From assembly GCF_007828215.1 (NCBI RefSeq), contig NZ_VIUE01000004.1, positions 186,001 to 250,000 on the forward strand: 64,000 nt of DNA, written 5' to 3'. A model generated the notes under the pieces. That model searched no databases. It was not told the DNA's origin and worked only from the letters and a program-made list of their open reading frames with translations. Positions within the stretch are counted from its first letter, which is position 1; each line of letters begins with the position of its first letter. Both the position numbers and the translations under genes were made by a program. Positions 18,073-26,362 of this stretch are shown here, one piece after another. Source of the DNA: Pseudomonas sp. SJZ074 (GTDB lineage Bacteria > Pseudomonadota > Gammaproteobacteria > Pseudomonadales > Pseudomonadaceae).

Positions 18073-18120
18073 GGCATCCGCCCCCGCGGCCGAACGGGGG
18101 CGAATGCCTAAGGCTTTTTT
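18073..18120 (-). promoter_or_regulatory. -1 programmed ribosomal frameshift signal (chlI/chlD)
   Basis: On the minus strand, the slippery heptamer A AAA AAG (18120-18114) is in the correct phase with the chlI codons CCA AAA AAG. The chlI stop TAG (18110-18108) follows two codons later. A spacer of 5 bases leads to a hairpin with 14-base arms (18108-18095 and 18086-18073; one G-U pair, core CGCCCCCG) and an 8-base loop. After a -1 slip the reading continues Lys-Lys-Ala-Leu-Gly into the VWA frame without a stop. Heptamer, spacing and stem are all near the ideal known from dnaX-type signals. Confidence 0.85.
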
Positions 18121-19112
18121 GGCCAGCTCGGCACTTCACGCCGGGCACCGGTCGCAAGCGCCTGGGCTGGCAGGTCGCCCCACTGGCCCTGGCCTTCGTC
18201 TGACTCGGCGGCCCGGTTGCCAGCCGAGGGGGCCTGGGACGGTGAAGGGGCCGGGGCCGAATGCCTGCGCCGACGATGGCGCAAGGCAAACTCGGCGACC
18301 GCATCGATGTCCTCCGCGGCGATGACCGGCCCCCCGCGCCAGGCCGCATGGGCCCGTGCGGCGCGCAACCAGACCAAGTCGGCGCGCAAGCCATCGACAC
18401 CGGCAGCAAAGCAGCGCTCGGTGATTTGCGCCAAGGCCTGATCGTCCAGGGGAATCTGTGCCAAGCGCTCGCGAGCGTTCTGGCAGCGTTCGCGCAATTG
18501 GTCCTGGGCCGAGGCCCATTCGGCGCAAAACGCCACCGGATCACTGTCGAAATCCAGCCGTCGCCGAATGATCTGTCCACGTTCGGCCGGTGCGGTATGA
18601 CCGTCGAGGGCCACGTTCAGGCCAAACCGGTCGAGCAGTTGCGGACGCAACTCGCCTTCCTCCGGGTTCATGGTGCCGATCAGCACGAAACGCGCCGGAT
18701 GCCGATGGGAAATACCGTCGCGCTCGATCAGGTTGGTGCCGCTGGCGGCGACGTCCAGCAGCAGGTCCACCAGGTGGTCCGGCAGCAGGTTGACTTCATC
18801 GACGTACAGCACGCCACCGTCGGCCTTGGCCAGCACACCGGGAGAAAACTGCGCGCGCCCTTCCCCCAGGGCTGCGTCCAGATCGAGGGTACCCACCAGT
18901 CGTTCTTCGGTGGTACCCAGGGGCAAGGTGACGAACTGCCCGCTGGCCAGCAGATCCGCCAGCCCCCTGGCCAGGGTCGACTTGGCCATGCCCCGGGGGC
19001 CTTCGATCAGCACACCGCCGATTTTCGGATCGATGGCGGCCAGGCACAGGGCCAGTTTCAGGTCATCGGCACCGACCACGGCGGAGAGTGGGAAATAGGG
19101 GGTGTCGGTCAT
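18108..19112 (-). CDS. ChlI-like AAA+ ATPase, small subunit of aerobic cobalt chelatase
   Basis: A 334-residue AAA+ ATPase of the magnesium/cobalt chelatase type. Walker A is EGPRGMAKSTLAR near residue 40, Walker B is GGVLYVDEVNLL, and the sensor region is GTMNPEEGELRPQLLDRFG. A low-complexity linker (SAPAPSPSQAPS) comes near residue 280, as in ChlD proteins. With CobN it would insert cobalt into hydrogenobyrinate a,c-diamide. It ends at the frameshift signal described at 18073-18120. It lies 223 bases downstream of cobN on the same strand, with a mobile-looking repeat in between. Confidence 0.92.
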   Translation of the reverse strand: MTDTPYFPLSAVVGADDLKLALCLAAIDPKIGGVLIEGPRGMAKSTLARGLADLLASGQFVTLPLGTTEERLVGTLDLDAALGEGRAQFSPGVLAKADGGVLYVDEVNLLPDHLVDLLLDVAASGTNLIERDGISHRHPARFVLIGTMNPEEGELRPQLLDRFGLNVALDGHTAPAERGQIIRRRLDFDSDPVAFCAEWASAQDQLRERCQNARERLAQIPLDDQALAQITERCFAAGVDGLRADLVWLRAARAHAAWRGGPVIAAEDIDAVAEFALRHRRRRHSAPAPSPSQAPSAGNRAAESDEGQGQWGDLPAQALATGARREVPSWPKKP

Positions 19113-19158
19113 GGTCGATTCTCAAAGGTGGTCGGTAAAGTCGGTTTGGAGAGAGTCT

Positions 19159-19304
19159 TGTGGCGAGGGGATTTATCGAAACGTCGCACCGCCCCGCTGG
19201 GCTGCGCAGCAGCCCCAAAATATCACCTTGGTAAAACTGACACACCGAGGCGGGCTGATAGGGGATCGCTTTGCGATCCAACGGGGATAAATCCCCTCGC
19301 CACA
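19159..19304. repeat. 146-bp MITE-like element with terminal inverted repeats
   Basis: The ends are TGTGGCGAGGGGATTTATC and its exact complement, the same arms as the short repeats at 1765 and 3855. The interior (about 108 bases) contains small palindromes (GGCTGCGCAGCAGCC, GGATCGCTTTGCGATCC) and no gene. It is inserted between cobN and chlI. A degenerate relative of the interior is at 42573-42655. Confidence 0.8.
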
Positions 19305-19335
19305 GGTTTTGCATATGGTCAGCTGATGGTACACA

Positions 19336-22300
19336 TCAACCATCCTCTTCAATGTCCAACAACAGATTTTCCAGCGCCTCGCGATACGCCCCCGGTGCCT
19401 GCCACATCCCCCGTTGCTGGGCTTCAAGCATACGCTCGGTCATGTCCCGCAAGGCGTCGGGGTTGTGCTGGCGGACGAAGTTCCGGGTGTCCGGGTCGAG
19501 CAAGTAGGCATCGGCCAGCAAAGCGTACTGGTGATCGTCGATCAGCTGCGTGGTGGCGTCGAAGGCGAACAGGTTGTCCACCGTCGCCGCCAGTTCGAAC
19601 GCGCCTTTATAGCCGTGACGCTTGACCCCGTCGATCCACTTCGGATTGGCCGCCCGGGAACGGATGACGCGGTTGAGCTCTTCCTTGAGGGTGCGGATCC
19701 GGGGCAAGTCCGGTTGACTGTGATCGCCGTGGTAACTGGCCGCGACGGTTCCACCGAGGGTTTCCGCCGCCGCCAGCATGCCGCCCTGGAACTGGTAGTA
19801 ATCGTTGGAATCGAGCAAGTCGTGCTCGCGGTTGTCCTGGTTCTGCAACACCGCCTGCACCTGGCTCAAGCGCCGGGAAAACTGATCTCGCGCAGCGGTG
19901 CCTTCATCTGCGCCGCCATAGGCGTAGCCGCCCCAGTTCAGGTACACCTCGGCCAGGTCTTCGCGATGCTGCCACAGGCGACCGTCGATAGCGCCCTGCA
20001 CGCCTGCGCCATAAGCACCGGGCTTGGCGCCGAAGATCCGCCAGCCGGCCTGGCGCGCCGCGTCTTGAGGCTCCAGGCCCGATGCCAGCAAGGCTTCGCG
20101 CTCACTGCGCACCTTGGCCGCCAGGGGATTCAGGTCGTCCGGCTCATCGAGGGCGGCGACAGCCTGCACGGCAGCGTCGAACAAACGGATCAGGTTGGCA
20201 AAGGCGTCCCGGAAGAACCCCGATACCCGCAGCGTCACATCGACCCGGGGCCGATCCAGCAGGCTCAGCGGCAGGATCTCGAAATCATCGACCCGCTGGC
20301 TGCCCGTGGCCCACACCGGGCGCACGCCCATCAGCGCCATGGCCTGGGCGATGTCATCACCGCCGGTGCGCATGGTGGCGGTGCCCCACACCGACAGGCC
20401 GAGCTGGCGCAGGTGATCGCCATGATCCTGCAAGTGCCGCTCCAGAATCAGGTTCGCCGACTGGAAACCGATGCGCCACGCCGTGGTGGTGGGCAGGTTG
20501 CGCACGTCCACCGAGAAGAAGTTGCGTCCGGTGGGCAACACGTCGAGGCGCCCGCGACTCGGCGCACCGCTGGGGCCCGCCGGCACGAAGCGTCCGCTCA
20601 AGGCATCGAGCAGGCCGCGCATTTCCGCCGGGCCGCAGGCGTCCAGGTGCGGCGCCACGACGGACCGCAGGCTCTCGATGATGCTGCTGACGTCCTGCCA
20701 GCCCGGCGCTTCCAATTGCTCGACCCGGCCTTGCAGGGCCCGCTCGATCAAGCTTGCCGCAAACAGCTCCAGGCGCTCGCGGGTATCGCCGACAGTGCGC
20801 CACGGCTCATCGCTGACCTGCCGCAATGCCTCGGGACGGTCGCCGGTCCACGGGTCGGCCAAGGCGCAATCCAACGGATCGAAACCCAGCCCGAATGCCT
20901 TCGACAGCGCGCGCAACAGGCTCGACTGCGCGCCCTTGCCATCACCCCGGGGAATGCGCAGCAACGCCAGCAAGGTGTCGATGCGCAGCCGCCCGCCGGG
21001 CGACTCGCCAAAAATATGCAGGCCGTCGCGGATCTGCGACTCCTTCAGATCGCACAGGTAGGTGTCCAGGCGCGGCAGCCAGATCGCCGCGTCGGCGTCG
21101 GCGTCCAATTGCAGCTCGCGATCAATGTGGGTTTCGCGCACCAGGTTCAGAATATCCCGCTGCAGTTCCCGGGCGCGGCGCGGGTCGAGCAATTGTGCTT
21201 CGTAGTACTCGTCGGCCAGCAACTCGAGGTTACGTAGCGGCCCGTAGGTTTCGGCGCGGGTCAGCGGCGGCATCAGGTGGTCGATGATCACCGCCTGGGT
21301 GCGCCGCTTGGCCTGGGCGCCCTCGCCCGGGTCGTTGACGATGAACGGATAGATATTCGGCAATGGCCCCAGCAGCGCGTCCGGCCAGCAGCTTTGCGAC
21401 AACCCGACGCCTTTGCCCGGCAGCCATTCGAGGTTACCGTGCTTGCCGACGTGAATCACACCATGGGCGCCATAGGTATGGCGCAACCAGAAATAGAACG
21501 CCAGGTAGCCATGGGGCGGCACCAGGTCCGGGTCGTGGTACACGGCACTTTGGTCGACCTGATAACCCCGGGCCGGCTGGATGCCGACGAACGTCAGGCC
21601 CAGGCGCAGGCCGGCGATCATCAGGCGACCGGCGCGGAACATCGAGTCCGCCTCGGGCGAGCCCCAACGCTCCAGCACCGCCTGGCGATTGGCCTCGGGC
21701 AGTGCGTCGAACATGGCCTGGTAAGCCTCCAGCGCCAGGCTTTGGTGGCATGGGCGCAGGTCGAGGCTGTCCAGGTCATTGCTGACACCACCGAGCAGTT
21801 GCTGGATCAGCGCGGTGCCACTGGCAGGCAGTTCGGCGGGCAGCGGATAGCCCTCATCCCGCATGGCGCGCAGGATGTTCAACGCCGCCGCCGGGGTGTC
21901 CAGGCCGACGCCGTTGCCGATGCGTCCGTCCCGGGTCGGGTAGTTGGCGAGGATCAGCGCCACGCGCTTCTGCCCATTGGGCAGGCGCGCCAGTGCGGTC
22001 CAGCGCCGGGCCAGTTCGGCGACGAAATCCATGCGCTCGGGCACCGCGCGGTAGCAGACCACATCGCTCTGGCTGCGCTCGCTGCGCCAGGCCATGTCCT
22101 TGAAGCTGATGGGGCGGCTGATGATCCGCCCGTCCAGTTCCGGCAAGGCAATGTGCATCGCCAGGTCCCGCGGGCCCAGGCCCTGCTCGCTGGCTCGCCA
22201 GCCGGGTTCGTTGTCCTGGGCGCAAATCGCCTGGATCACCGGAATGTTGCGACGAAACGGCCGCAAATGCGGCGCTTCCGGACTCGACTGGGCAAACCCG

Positions 22301-23097
22301 GTGGTGTTGAGGATCACCCCGGCCTCCACCTCGTCCAGCCAGTCTTCGACCTGCGCCAGACAACCAGGCTCCTTGAGGCTCGCCACCGCTATCGGTAACG
22401 GATTGAGCCCGGCCATTTGCAGCCGCTGGCAGAACACGTCAATGAACGCCGTGTTCGCCGCTTGCAGGTGGGAACGGTAGAACAGCACCGCCGCCACCGG
22501 TTGATCGGCCTGCCAGTCAGCTTGCCAGTCGTCGAGGCTGGCACTGGTTTTCTGCGGGTGGTAGATGGCCGTGCGTGGCAAAGTCCGCGGTTCGGCCCAA
22601 GCGTAGTCGCGCCCGAACCATTGACTGCCGAGGTTGTGAAACAGATCCAGGGCATTACCCAGCCCACCCTGGCGCAAAAACTGCCAGAGCCGGTCGCGGT
22701 CGACAGCGGGCACGTTGCTCAAGTCGCTGAGTTCCGGGTCCGGCCGGTCATCACCCGGCACCAGGATCAACGTCACCCCGCGTCCGGCCAATTCCATCAA
22801 TCGTTCGATGCCGTAGCGCCAATAGCCGATACCGCCGTGCAGCGACAGCAAGATGACCCTGGCGTGACGCAGCACGTCCTCGACGTAAAGATCCACCGAG
22901 GCGTGGTTCTGCACCTGCATCGGGTTGGCGAGGCGAAACTGCGGGTAGTCGTCCGGCAACTGCCGCGCCGCTTCAGCCAGCAGCGCCAGGCTGGAGTCGC
23001 CGCTGCACAGGATCACCAGCTCGGCGGGGGTTTGTCCCAGGTCGGCAATGTTGTCATCCGACACGAAACCGCCGGGCTGGGTCCTGAGCAGGTGCAT
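19336..23097 (-). CDS. cobN: Cobaltochelatase large subunit CobN
   Basis: The 1253-residue large subunit of the ATP-dependent cobaltochelatase of aerobic cobalamin synthesis; it binds the corrin ring and cobalt. Family landmarks are present in order: GYWRYGIERLMEL near residue 90, VALILANYPTRDGRIGNGVG, the metal-site stretch HVGKHGNLEWLPGK, and the C-terminal GFFRDAFANLIRLFD. Length is typical (about 1250-1275). It begins 3 bases after the cobW stop and is followed by the chlI/chlD genes, giving the complete three-subunit enzyme in one operon. Probably controlled by the cobalamin riboswitch before cobW. Confidence 0.96.
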   Translation of the reverse strand: MHLLRTQPGGFVSDDNIADLGQTPAELVILCSGDSSLALLAEAARQLPDDYPQFRLANPMQVQNHASVDLYVEDVLRHARVILLSLHGGIGYWRYGIERLMELAGRGVTLILVPGDDRPDPELSDLSNVPAVDRDRLWQFLRQGGLGNALDLFHNLGSQWFGRDYAWAEPRTLPRTAIYHPQKTSASLDDWQADWQADQPVAAVLFYRSHLQAANTAFIDVFCQRLQMAGLNPLPIAVASLKEPGCLAQVEDWLDEVEAGVILNTTGFAQSSPEAPHLRPFRRNIPVIQAICAQDNEPGWRASEQGLGPRDLAMHIALPELDGRIISRPISFKDMAWRSERSQSDVVCYRAVPERMDFVAELARRWTALARLPNGQKRVALILANYPTRDGRIGNGVGLDTPAAALNILRAMRDEGYPLPAELPASGTALIQQLLGGVSNDLDSLDLRPCHQSLALEAYQAMFDALPEANRQAVLERWGSPEADSMFRAGRLMIAGLRLGLTFVGIQPARGYQVDQSAVYHDPDLVPPHGYLAFYFWLRHTYGAHGVIHVGKHGNLEWLPGKGVGLSQSCWPDALLGPLPNIYPFIVNDPGEGAQAKRRTQAVIIDHLMPPLTRAETYGPLRNLELLADEYYEAQLLDPRRARELQRDILNLVRETHIDRELQLDADADAAIWLPRLDTYLCDLKESQIRDGLHIFGESPGGRLRIDTLLALLRIPRGDGKGAQSSLLRALSKAFGLGFDPLDCALADPWTGDRPEALRQVSDEPWRTVGDTRERLELFAASLIERALQGRVEQLEAPGWQDVSSIIESLRSVVAPHLDACGPAEMRGLLDALSGRFVPAGPSGAPSRGRLDVLPTGRNFFSVDVRNLPTTTAWRIGFQSANLILERHLQDHGDHLRQLGLSVWGTATMRTGGDDIAQAMALMGVRPVWATGSQRVDDFEILPLSLLDRPRVDVTLRVSGFFRDAFANLIRLFDAAVQAVAALDEPDDLNPLAAKVRSEREALLASGLEPQDAARQAGWRIFGAKPGAYGAGVQGAIDGRLWQHREDLAEVYLNWGGYAYGGADEGTAARDQFSRRLSQVQAVLQNQDNREHDLLDSNDYYQFQGGMLAAAETLGGTVAASYHGDHSQPDLPRIRTLKEELNRVIRSRAANPKWIDGVKRHGYKGAFELAATVDNLFAFDATTQLIDDHQYALLADAYLLDPDTRNFVRQHNPDALRDMTERMLEAQQRGMWQAPGAYREALENLLLDIEEDG

Positions 23098-23100
23098 GGC

Positions 23101-24165
23101 TTAGACGCTGAGGGCGGCGCGCAGCTGCGCTTCAAGCAGCCCGGCATCCAGCGCCTGGCCAATCAACACCAGACGCGTCACCCGCGCTTCATCGGCGCCC
23201 CACTGGCGGTCGAAATGCTTGTCGAAACGCGTGCCCACTCCCTGGATCAGCAGGCGCATCGGCTTGTTCGGGATCGCCGCAAAGCCCTTGACCCGCAGCA
23301 CGCCGTGCTGGACCACCAGTTGCGTCAGCGCGTCCAGCAACAGGCTTTCGTCGGCCTGGGGCAGCTCGATGGAGATGGAATCGAAGGCGTCATGATCGTG
23401 GTCGTCATCGTCGCCGTCATGATGGTGGTCGTGATGGCTGTGGCGGCTGTCGATGTGTTCTTCGGAACCAGCCCCCAGGCCGATCAGCACCTCCAGCGGC
23501 AGGCGACCGCTGCTGGCTTCGATGACCTTGACCGCCGGTGGCAGTTCCTCGGCTACCTCAAGACGGACTTTCGCCAGGTCTTCCGGGCTGATCAGGTCGG
23601 CTTTGTTGAGGATCACCAGGTCGGCGCTCGCCAGTTGATCGGCGAACAGTTCGTGCAGCGGCGACTCGTGGTCCAGGTTCGGATCGAGCTTGCGCTGGGC
23701 ATCGACCTGGTCGGGGAAAGCGGCGAAGGTGCCAGCGGCCACGGCCGGGCTGTCGACCACAGTGATCACCGCATCGACGGTGCAGGCACTGCGGATTTCC
23801 GGCCACTGGAAAGCCTGGACCAGCGGCTTGGGCAAGGCCAGGCCGGACGTTTCGATGAGGATATGGTCGAGGTCGCCGCGCCGGGCCACCAGCTCGCGCA
23901 TCACCGGGAAGAACTCTTCCTGCACCGTGCAGCACAGGCAGCCGTTGGCCAGCTCGTAGACGCGGCCGTTGGCTTCTTCTTCGGTGCAGCCGATGGAGCA
24001 CTGCTTGAGGATCTCACCGTCGATGCCCAGCTCGCCGAATTCGTTGACGATCACCGCAATACGCCGGCCTTGGGCATTATCGAGCATGTGTCGCAGCAAC
24101 GTGGTTTTGCCCGAGCCGAGGAACCCGGTAACGATAGTGACGGGAAGTTTGGCCAGTGTTTTCAT
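23101..24165 (-). CDS. cobW: CobW-family GTP-binding metallochaperone
   Basis: A 354-residue COG0523 GTPase thought to deliver cobalt for cobalamin synthesis. Walker A is GFLGSGKTT (residues 14-22), the metal-binding CxCC is in NGCLCCTVQEEF, and a His/Asp-rich insert (HSHHDHHHDGDDDDHDHD) lies near residue 255. The C-terminal CobW domain follows. AAAGGG precedes ATG 24165; the open frame upstream runs into the riboswitch region and is not used. First gene of the cobW-cobN-chlI/chlD operon. Confidence 0.95.
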   Translation of the reverse strand: MKTLAKLPVTIVTGFLGSGKTTLLRHMLDNAQGRRIAVIVNEFGELGIDGEILKQCSIGCTEEEANGRVYELANGCLCCTVQEEFFPVMRELVARRGDLDHILIETSGLALPKPLVQAFQWPEIRSACTVDAVITVVDSPAVAAGTFAAFPDQVDAQRKLDPNLDHESPLHELFADQLASADLVILNKADLISPEDLAKVRLEVAEELPPAVKVIEASSGRLPLEVLIGLGAGSEEHIDSRHSHHDHHHDGDDDDHDHDAFDSISIELPQADESLLLDALTQLVVQHGVLRVKGFAAIPNKPMRLLIQGVGTRFDKHFDRQWGADEARVTRLVLIGQALDAGLLEAQLRAALSV

Positions 24166-24275
24166 CGGATGCCCTTTGGCAAGGTGGCGGGCAAACGGGA
24201 CGACAACCGCAGGCACAAGGGTGCGCGGAAGATTTCGCCACCGGATCACCCCGCCCGGTTGTAGTGAGAATCTGT

Positions 24276-24460
24276 CTCGAGGCAGGTCTCCTGGCTGACG
24301 GCGGGCCGGTCCCGGCTTTCATGGAAAGCCCTGGCAATTCCTGCGCCTTCCCGTGCGGCATGCACAGTGGCCTGGCAGGAACGTCACCGTTCACAGTTGC
24401 GGGGGCAGCCGCGGCTTGGACCGCGTTCCCTTCTTAGCTTCGGCGCAAACCGAAGAACCT
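24276..24460 (-). promoter_or_regulatory. Cobalamin riboswitch controlling cobW-cobN-chlI/chlD
   Basis: The minus strand carries the conserved cobalamin aptamer parts in order: GAAGGGAACGCGGT, GCTGCCCCCGCAACTGTGA, and the B12 box AGCCAGGAGACCTGCC at 24296-24281. The cobW start is about 110 bases downstream. The expected effect is that adenosylcobalamin or another cobalamin shuts off expression. Confidence 0.92.
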
Positions 24461-24533
24461 CGAAGGCGCAAGGCTACGCAGGGTGTGGTGGCGGGTCAAT
24501 GTCTTCGAGTTCTGTGGCGTCTGTGCCGGCCTC

Positions 24534-24600
24534 ATCGCGAGCAGGCTCGCTCCCACATTTGAAATGCATTCCCCTGTGGGAGCGAGCCCGCTCGCGATGG
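24534..24600. repeat. REPIN, GGGAGCGAGC variant, outward orientation
   Basis: Two REP cores of the GGGAGCGAGCCCGCTCGCGA type face away from each other around a 24-base spacer, between the two cobalamin riboswitches. Confidence 0.85.
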
Positions 24601-24654
24601 CCGCGACTCGGTTTCATTGACGCCCCACCCCCAGCCATGCTCTCCTGTGCGCCT

Positions 24655-24855
24655 AGTAATGGGTGCCCTTCACAGGGTGAAACGGGAAACCGGTGAATCG
24701 TGTGCTTTACTTCCAGGCCACGTCAGTCCGGTGCTGCCCCCGCAACGGTAAGCGAGCGAAGCGTCAGATCCACTGTGCCCGATGGCATGGGAAGGTGGCG
24801 CTTGCAGGCAAGGCCCAGGCCCTGCCCCTCGTGAGCCCGGAGACCGGCCCATAAC
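24655..24855 (+). promoter_or_regulatory. Cobalamin riboswitch controlling cbtB-cbtA-cobE-cobM
   Basis: The plus strand shows GGTGCCC, GGGTGAAACGGGAAACCGGTG (24677-24695 in part), GCTGCCCCCGCAACGG and the B12 box GCCCGGAGACCGGCC at about 24835-24849. cbtB starts 120 bases downstream. A CGGGCTTTTTTGCCCG segment follows at 24903-24918; its T-run would be in a loop, so I do not call it a terminator. Confidence 0.92.
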
Positions 24856-24974
24856 TCAAACATCAACAAACCCGCGGTGGGCGGGCGCTGTTCGGATCCT
24901 GACGGGCTTTTTTGCCCGGGGTTTCATTGCGCTCGATTTACCCACTGACCAAGACAAGAACAGAGGGAAGCGCC

Positions 24975-25163
24975 ATGTCGACCATCAGCACCACCGCCCG
25001 CACCGCCAGCAGCACCACGACCCTGAGCCAGCGCCTGAGCGCGGCGATCCTCGCCTCGATCATGGGTGCCGGCCTGGTCTATTTCGCCGGTTTCTCCCAC
25101 ATCGAGGCGGTGCACAACGCGGCCCACGACACCCGCCACAGCGCCGCCTTTCCGTGCCATTGA
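24975..25163 (+). CDS. cbtB: CbtB-type cobalt transporter subunit
   Basis: A 62-residue membrane protein with a single hydrophobic helix (AAILASIMGAGLVYFAGF) and a C-terminal histidine-rich metal motif (HDTRHSAAFPCH), the signature of CbtB. AGAGGGAAG precedes ATG 24975; the longer frame from 24912 would include untranslated leader. It is placed directly after a cobalamin riboswitch and before cbtA, the classic CbtAB arrangement for cobalt uptake. Confidence 0.92.
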   Translation: MSTISTTARTASSTTTLSQRLSAAILASIMGAGLVYFAGFSHIEAVHNAAHDTRHSAAFPCH

Positions 25164-25174
25164 GACCTGCCGAC

Positions 25175-25882
25175 ATGATCAAGCGTATCGCACAAACCGC
25201 CGGGTTCAGTGGTTTGCTGGCCGCCCTGCTGCTGACCCTTCTGCAAAGCCTGTGGGTTTCGCCGCTGATCCTGCAGGCCGAAACCTATGAAAAAGCCCCG
25301 GCTGCCGAAGTCGCTGTCGAGGCTCACCAGCATGCCGACGGCGTCGCCCATACCCATGATGCCGAAGCCTGGGAGCCCGAAGATGGCTGGCAGCGCGTGC
25401 TGTCCACCACTGGTGGCAATCTGGTGGTCGCGGTGGGTTTCGCCCTGATGCTGGCGGGTCTGTACACCTTGCGCGCCCCCACCCGCACCTCCCAGGGTCT
25501 GCTCTGGGGCCTGGCCGGTTATGCCACCTTCGTCCTCGCACCGACCCTCGGCCTGCCGCCGGAACTGCCCGGTACCGCCGCGGCCGACCTGGCTCAACGG
25601 CAAATGTGGTGGATCGGCACCGCGGCGTCCACGGCCGTGGGCATCGCCCTGATCGCGTTCGGCAGGCATTGGCTGCTCAAGCTGCTGGGTGTGGCGACAT
25701 TGCTGGTGCCCCATGTTATCGGCGCACCGCAGCCGGAAGTCCACTCGATGCTGGCGCCCGAAGCCCTTGAAAGCCAGTTCAAGATCGCCTCGCAATTGAC
25801 CAACGTCGCGTTCTGGCTGGCCCTGGGCCTGATCAGCGCCTGGCTGTTCCGCCGTGACGGTCAAGCTCGCCACGAGGCATGA
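25175..25882 (+). CDS. cbtA: CbtA-type cobalt transporter
   Basis: A 235-residue inner-membrane protein with about five to six hydrophobic segments and a periplasmic histidine-rich loop near residues 50-60 (EAHQHADGVAHTHDAE). This is the CbtA fold predicted to import cobalt with CbtB. It starts 11 bases after cbtB and its stop overlaps the cobE start (ATGA). The riboswitch would shut off uptake when cobalamin is plentiful. Confidence 0.92.
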   Translation: MIKRIAQTAGFSGLLAALLLTLLQSLWVSPLILQAETYEKAPAAEVAVEAHQHADGVAHTHDAEAWEPEDGWQRVLSTTGGNLVVAVGFALMLAGLYTLRAPTRTSQGLLWGLAGYATFVLAPTLGLPPELPGTAAADLAQRQMWWIGTAASTAVGIALIAFGRHWLLKLLGVATLLVPHVIGAPQPEVHSMLAPEALESQFKIASQLTNVAFWLALGLISAWLFRRDGQARHEA

Positions 25883-26283
25883 ATAGCGGGCAGGTGTTGG
25901 TGGTTGGCCTGGGCTGCCAGCGCGGTTGCCCGGCCAGCGTGTTGCGAATATTGCTGGATGAGACGTTGCAGGCCCATGGGATCGCGCTTGAGGCGGTAGG
26001 CGCCCTGGCCAGTATCGATCTCAAACGTGACGAACCGGGCCTGCTCGAATTGGCGGGGCAACTGGGCCTGCCGCTGACCTTCTTCAGTGCCGCGCAGTTG
26101 GCGGGTTACCGGGAACGGCTCAGCCACCCTTCGCAGGTCGCTTTCGAGCGCACAGGTTGCTATGGCGTGGCCGAAAGCGCGGCGCTGGCCCTCGCCGAAC
26201 GATTGGGCAAAACGACCGCCACCTTGCGGATTCCCCGCCAGAAGTGCGCCCAGGCTACCCTGGCATTGGCGGTCGCGTCGTAA
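25879..26283 (+). CDS. cobE: Cobalamin biosynthesis protein CobE/CbiG C-terminal-like
   Basis: A 134-residue protein matching CobE, the C-terminal part of CbiG: VGLGCQRGCPASVLRILLDE at the start and CYGVAESAALAL with the closing KCAQATLALA. CobE is needed in aerobic cobalamin synthesis though its reaction is not settled. It overlaps cbtA by 4 bases and precedes cobM. Confidence 0.9.
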   Translation: MNSGQVLVVGLGCQRGCPASVLRILLDETLQAHGIALEAVGALASIDLKRDEPGLLELAGQLGLPLTFFSAAQLAGYRERLSHPSQVAFERTGCYGVAESAALALAERLGKTTATLRIPRQKCAQATLALAVAS

Positions 26284-26362
26284 AACCCGATAATCGTGCC
26301 CCATGGATCATGAGCGATCTTCATTCAGACATCGCTCCCCACTCTATTTTCAGGAACCGGTC

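Larger units (their letters stand above)
24166..24974. other. Divergent regulatory region between cobW and cbtB
   Basis: This 809-base gap holds two back-to-back cobalamin riboswitches (24276-24460 minus, 24655-24855 plus) with a REPIN at 24534-24600 between them. Both promoters must lie in about 24460-24655. I see no protein gene in it. Confidence 0.8.

Noticed and set aside
19414..21237. 607-codon plus-strand frame inside cobN
   Set aside because: Antisense shadow of cobN without recognisable domains.
24903..24918. Hairpin CGGGCTTTTTTGCCCG after the plus-strand riboswitch as terminator
   Set aside because: The T-run lies in the loop rather than after the stem, so it does not meet the terminator pattern.
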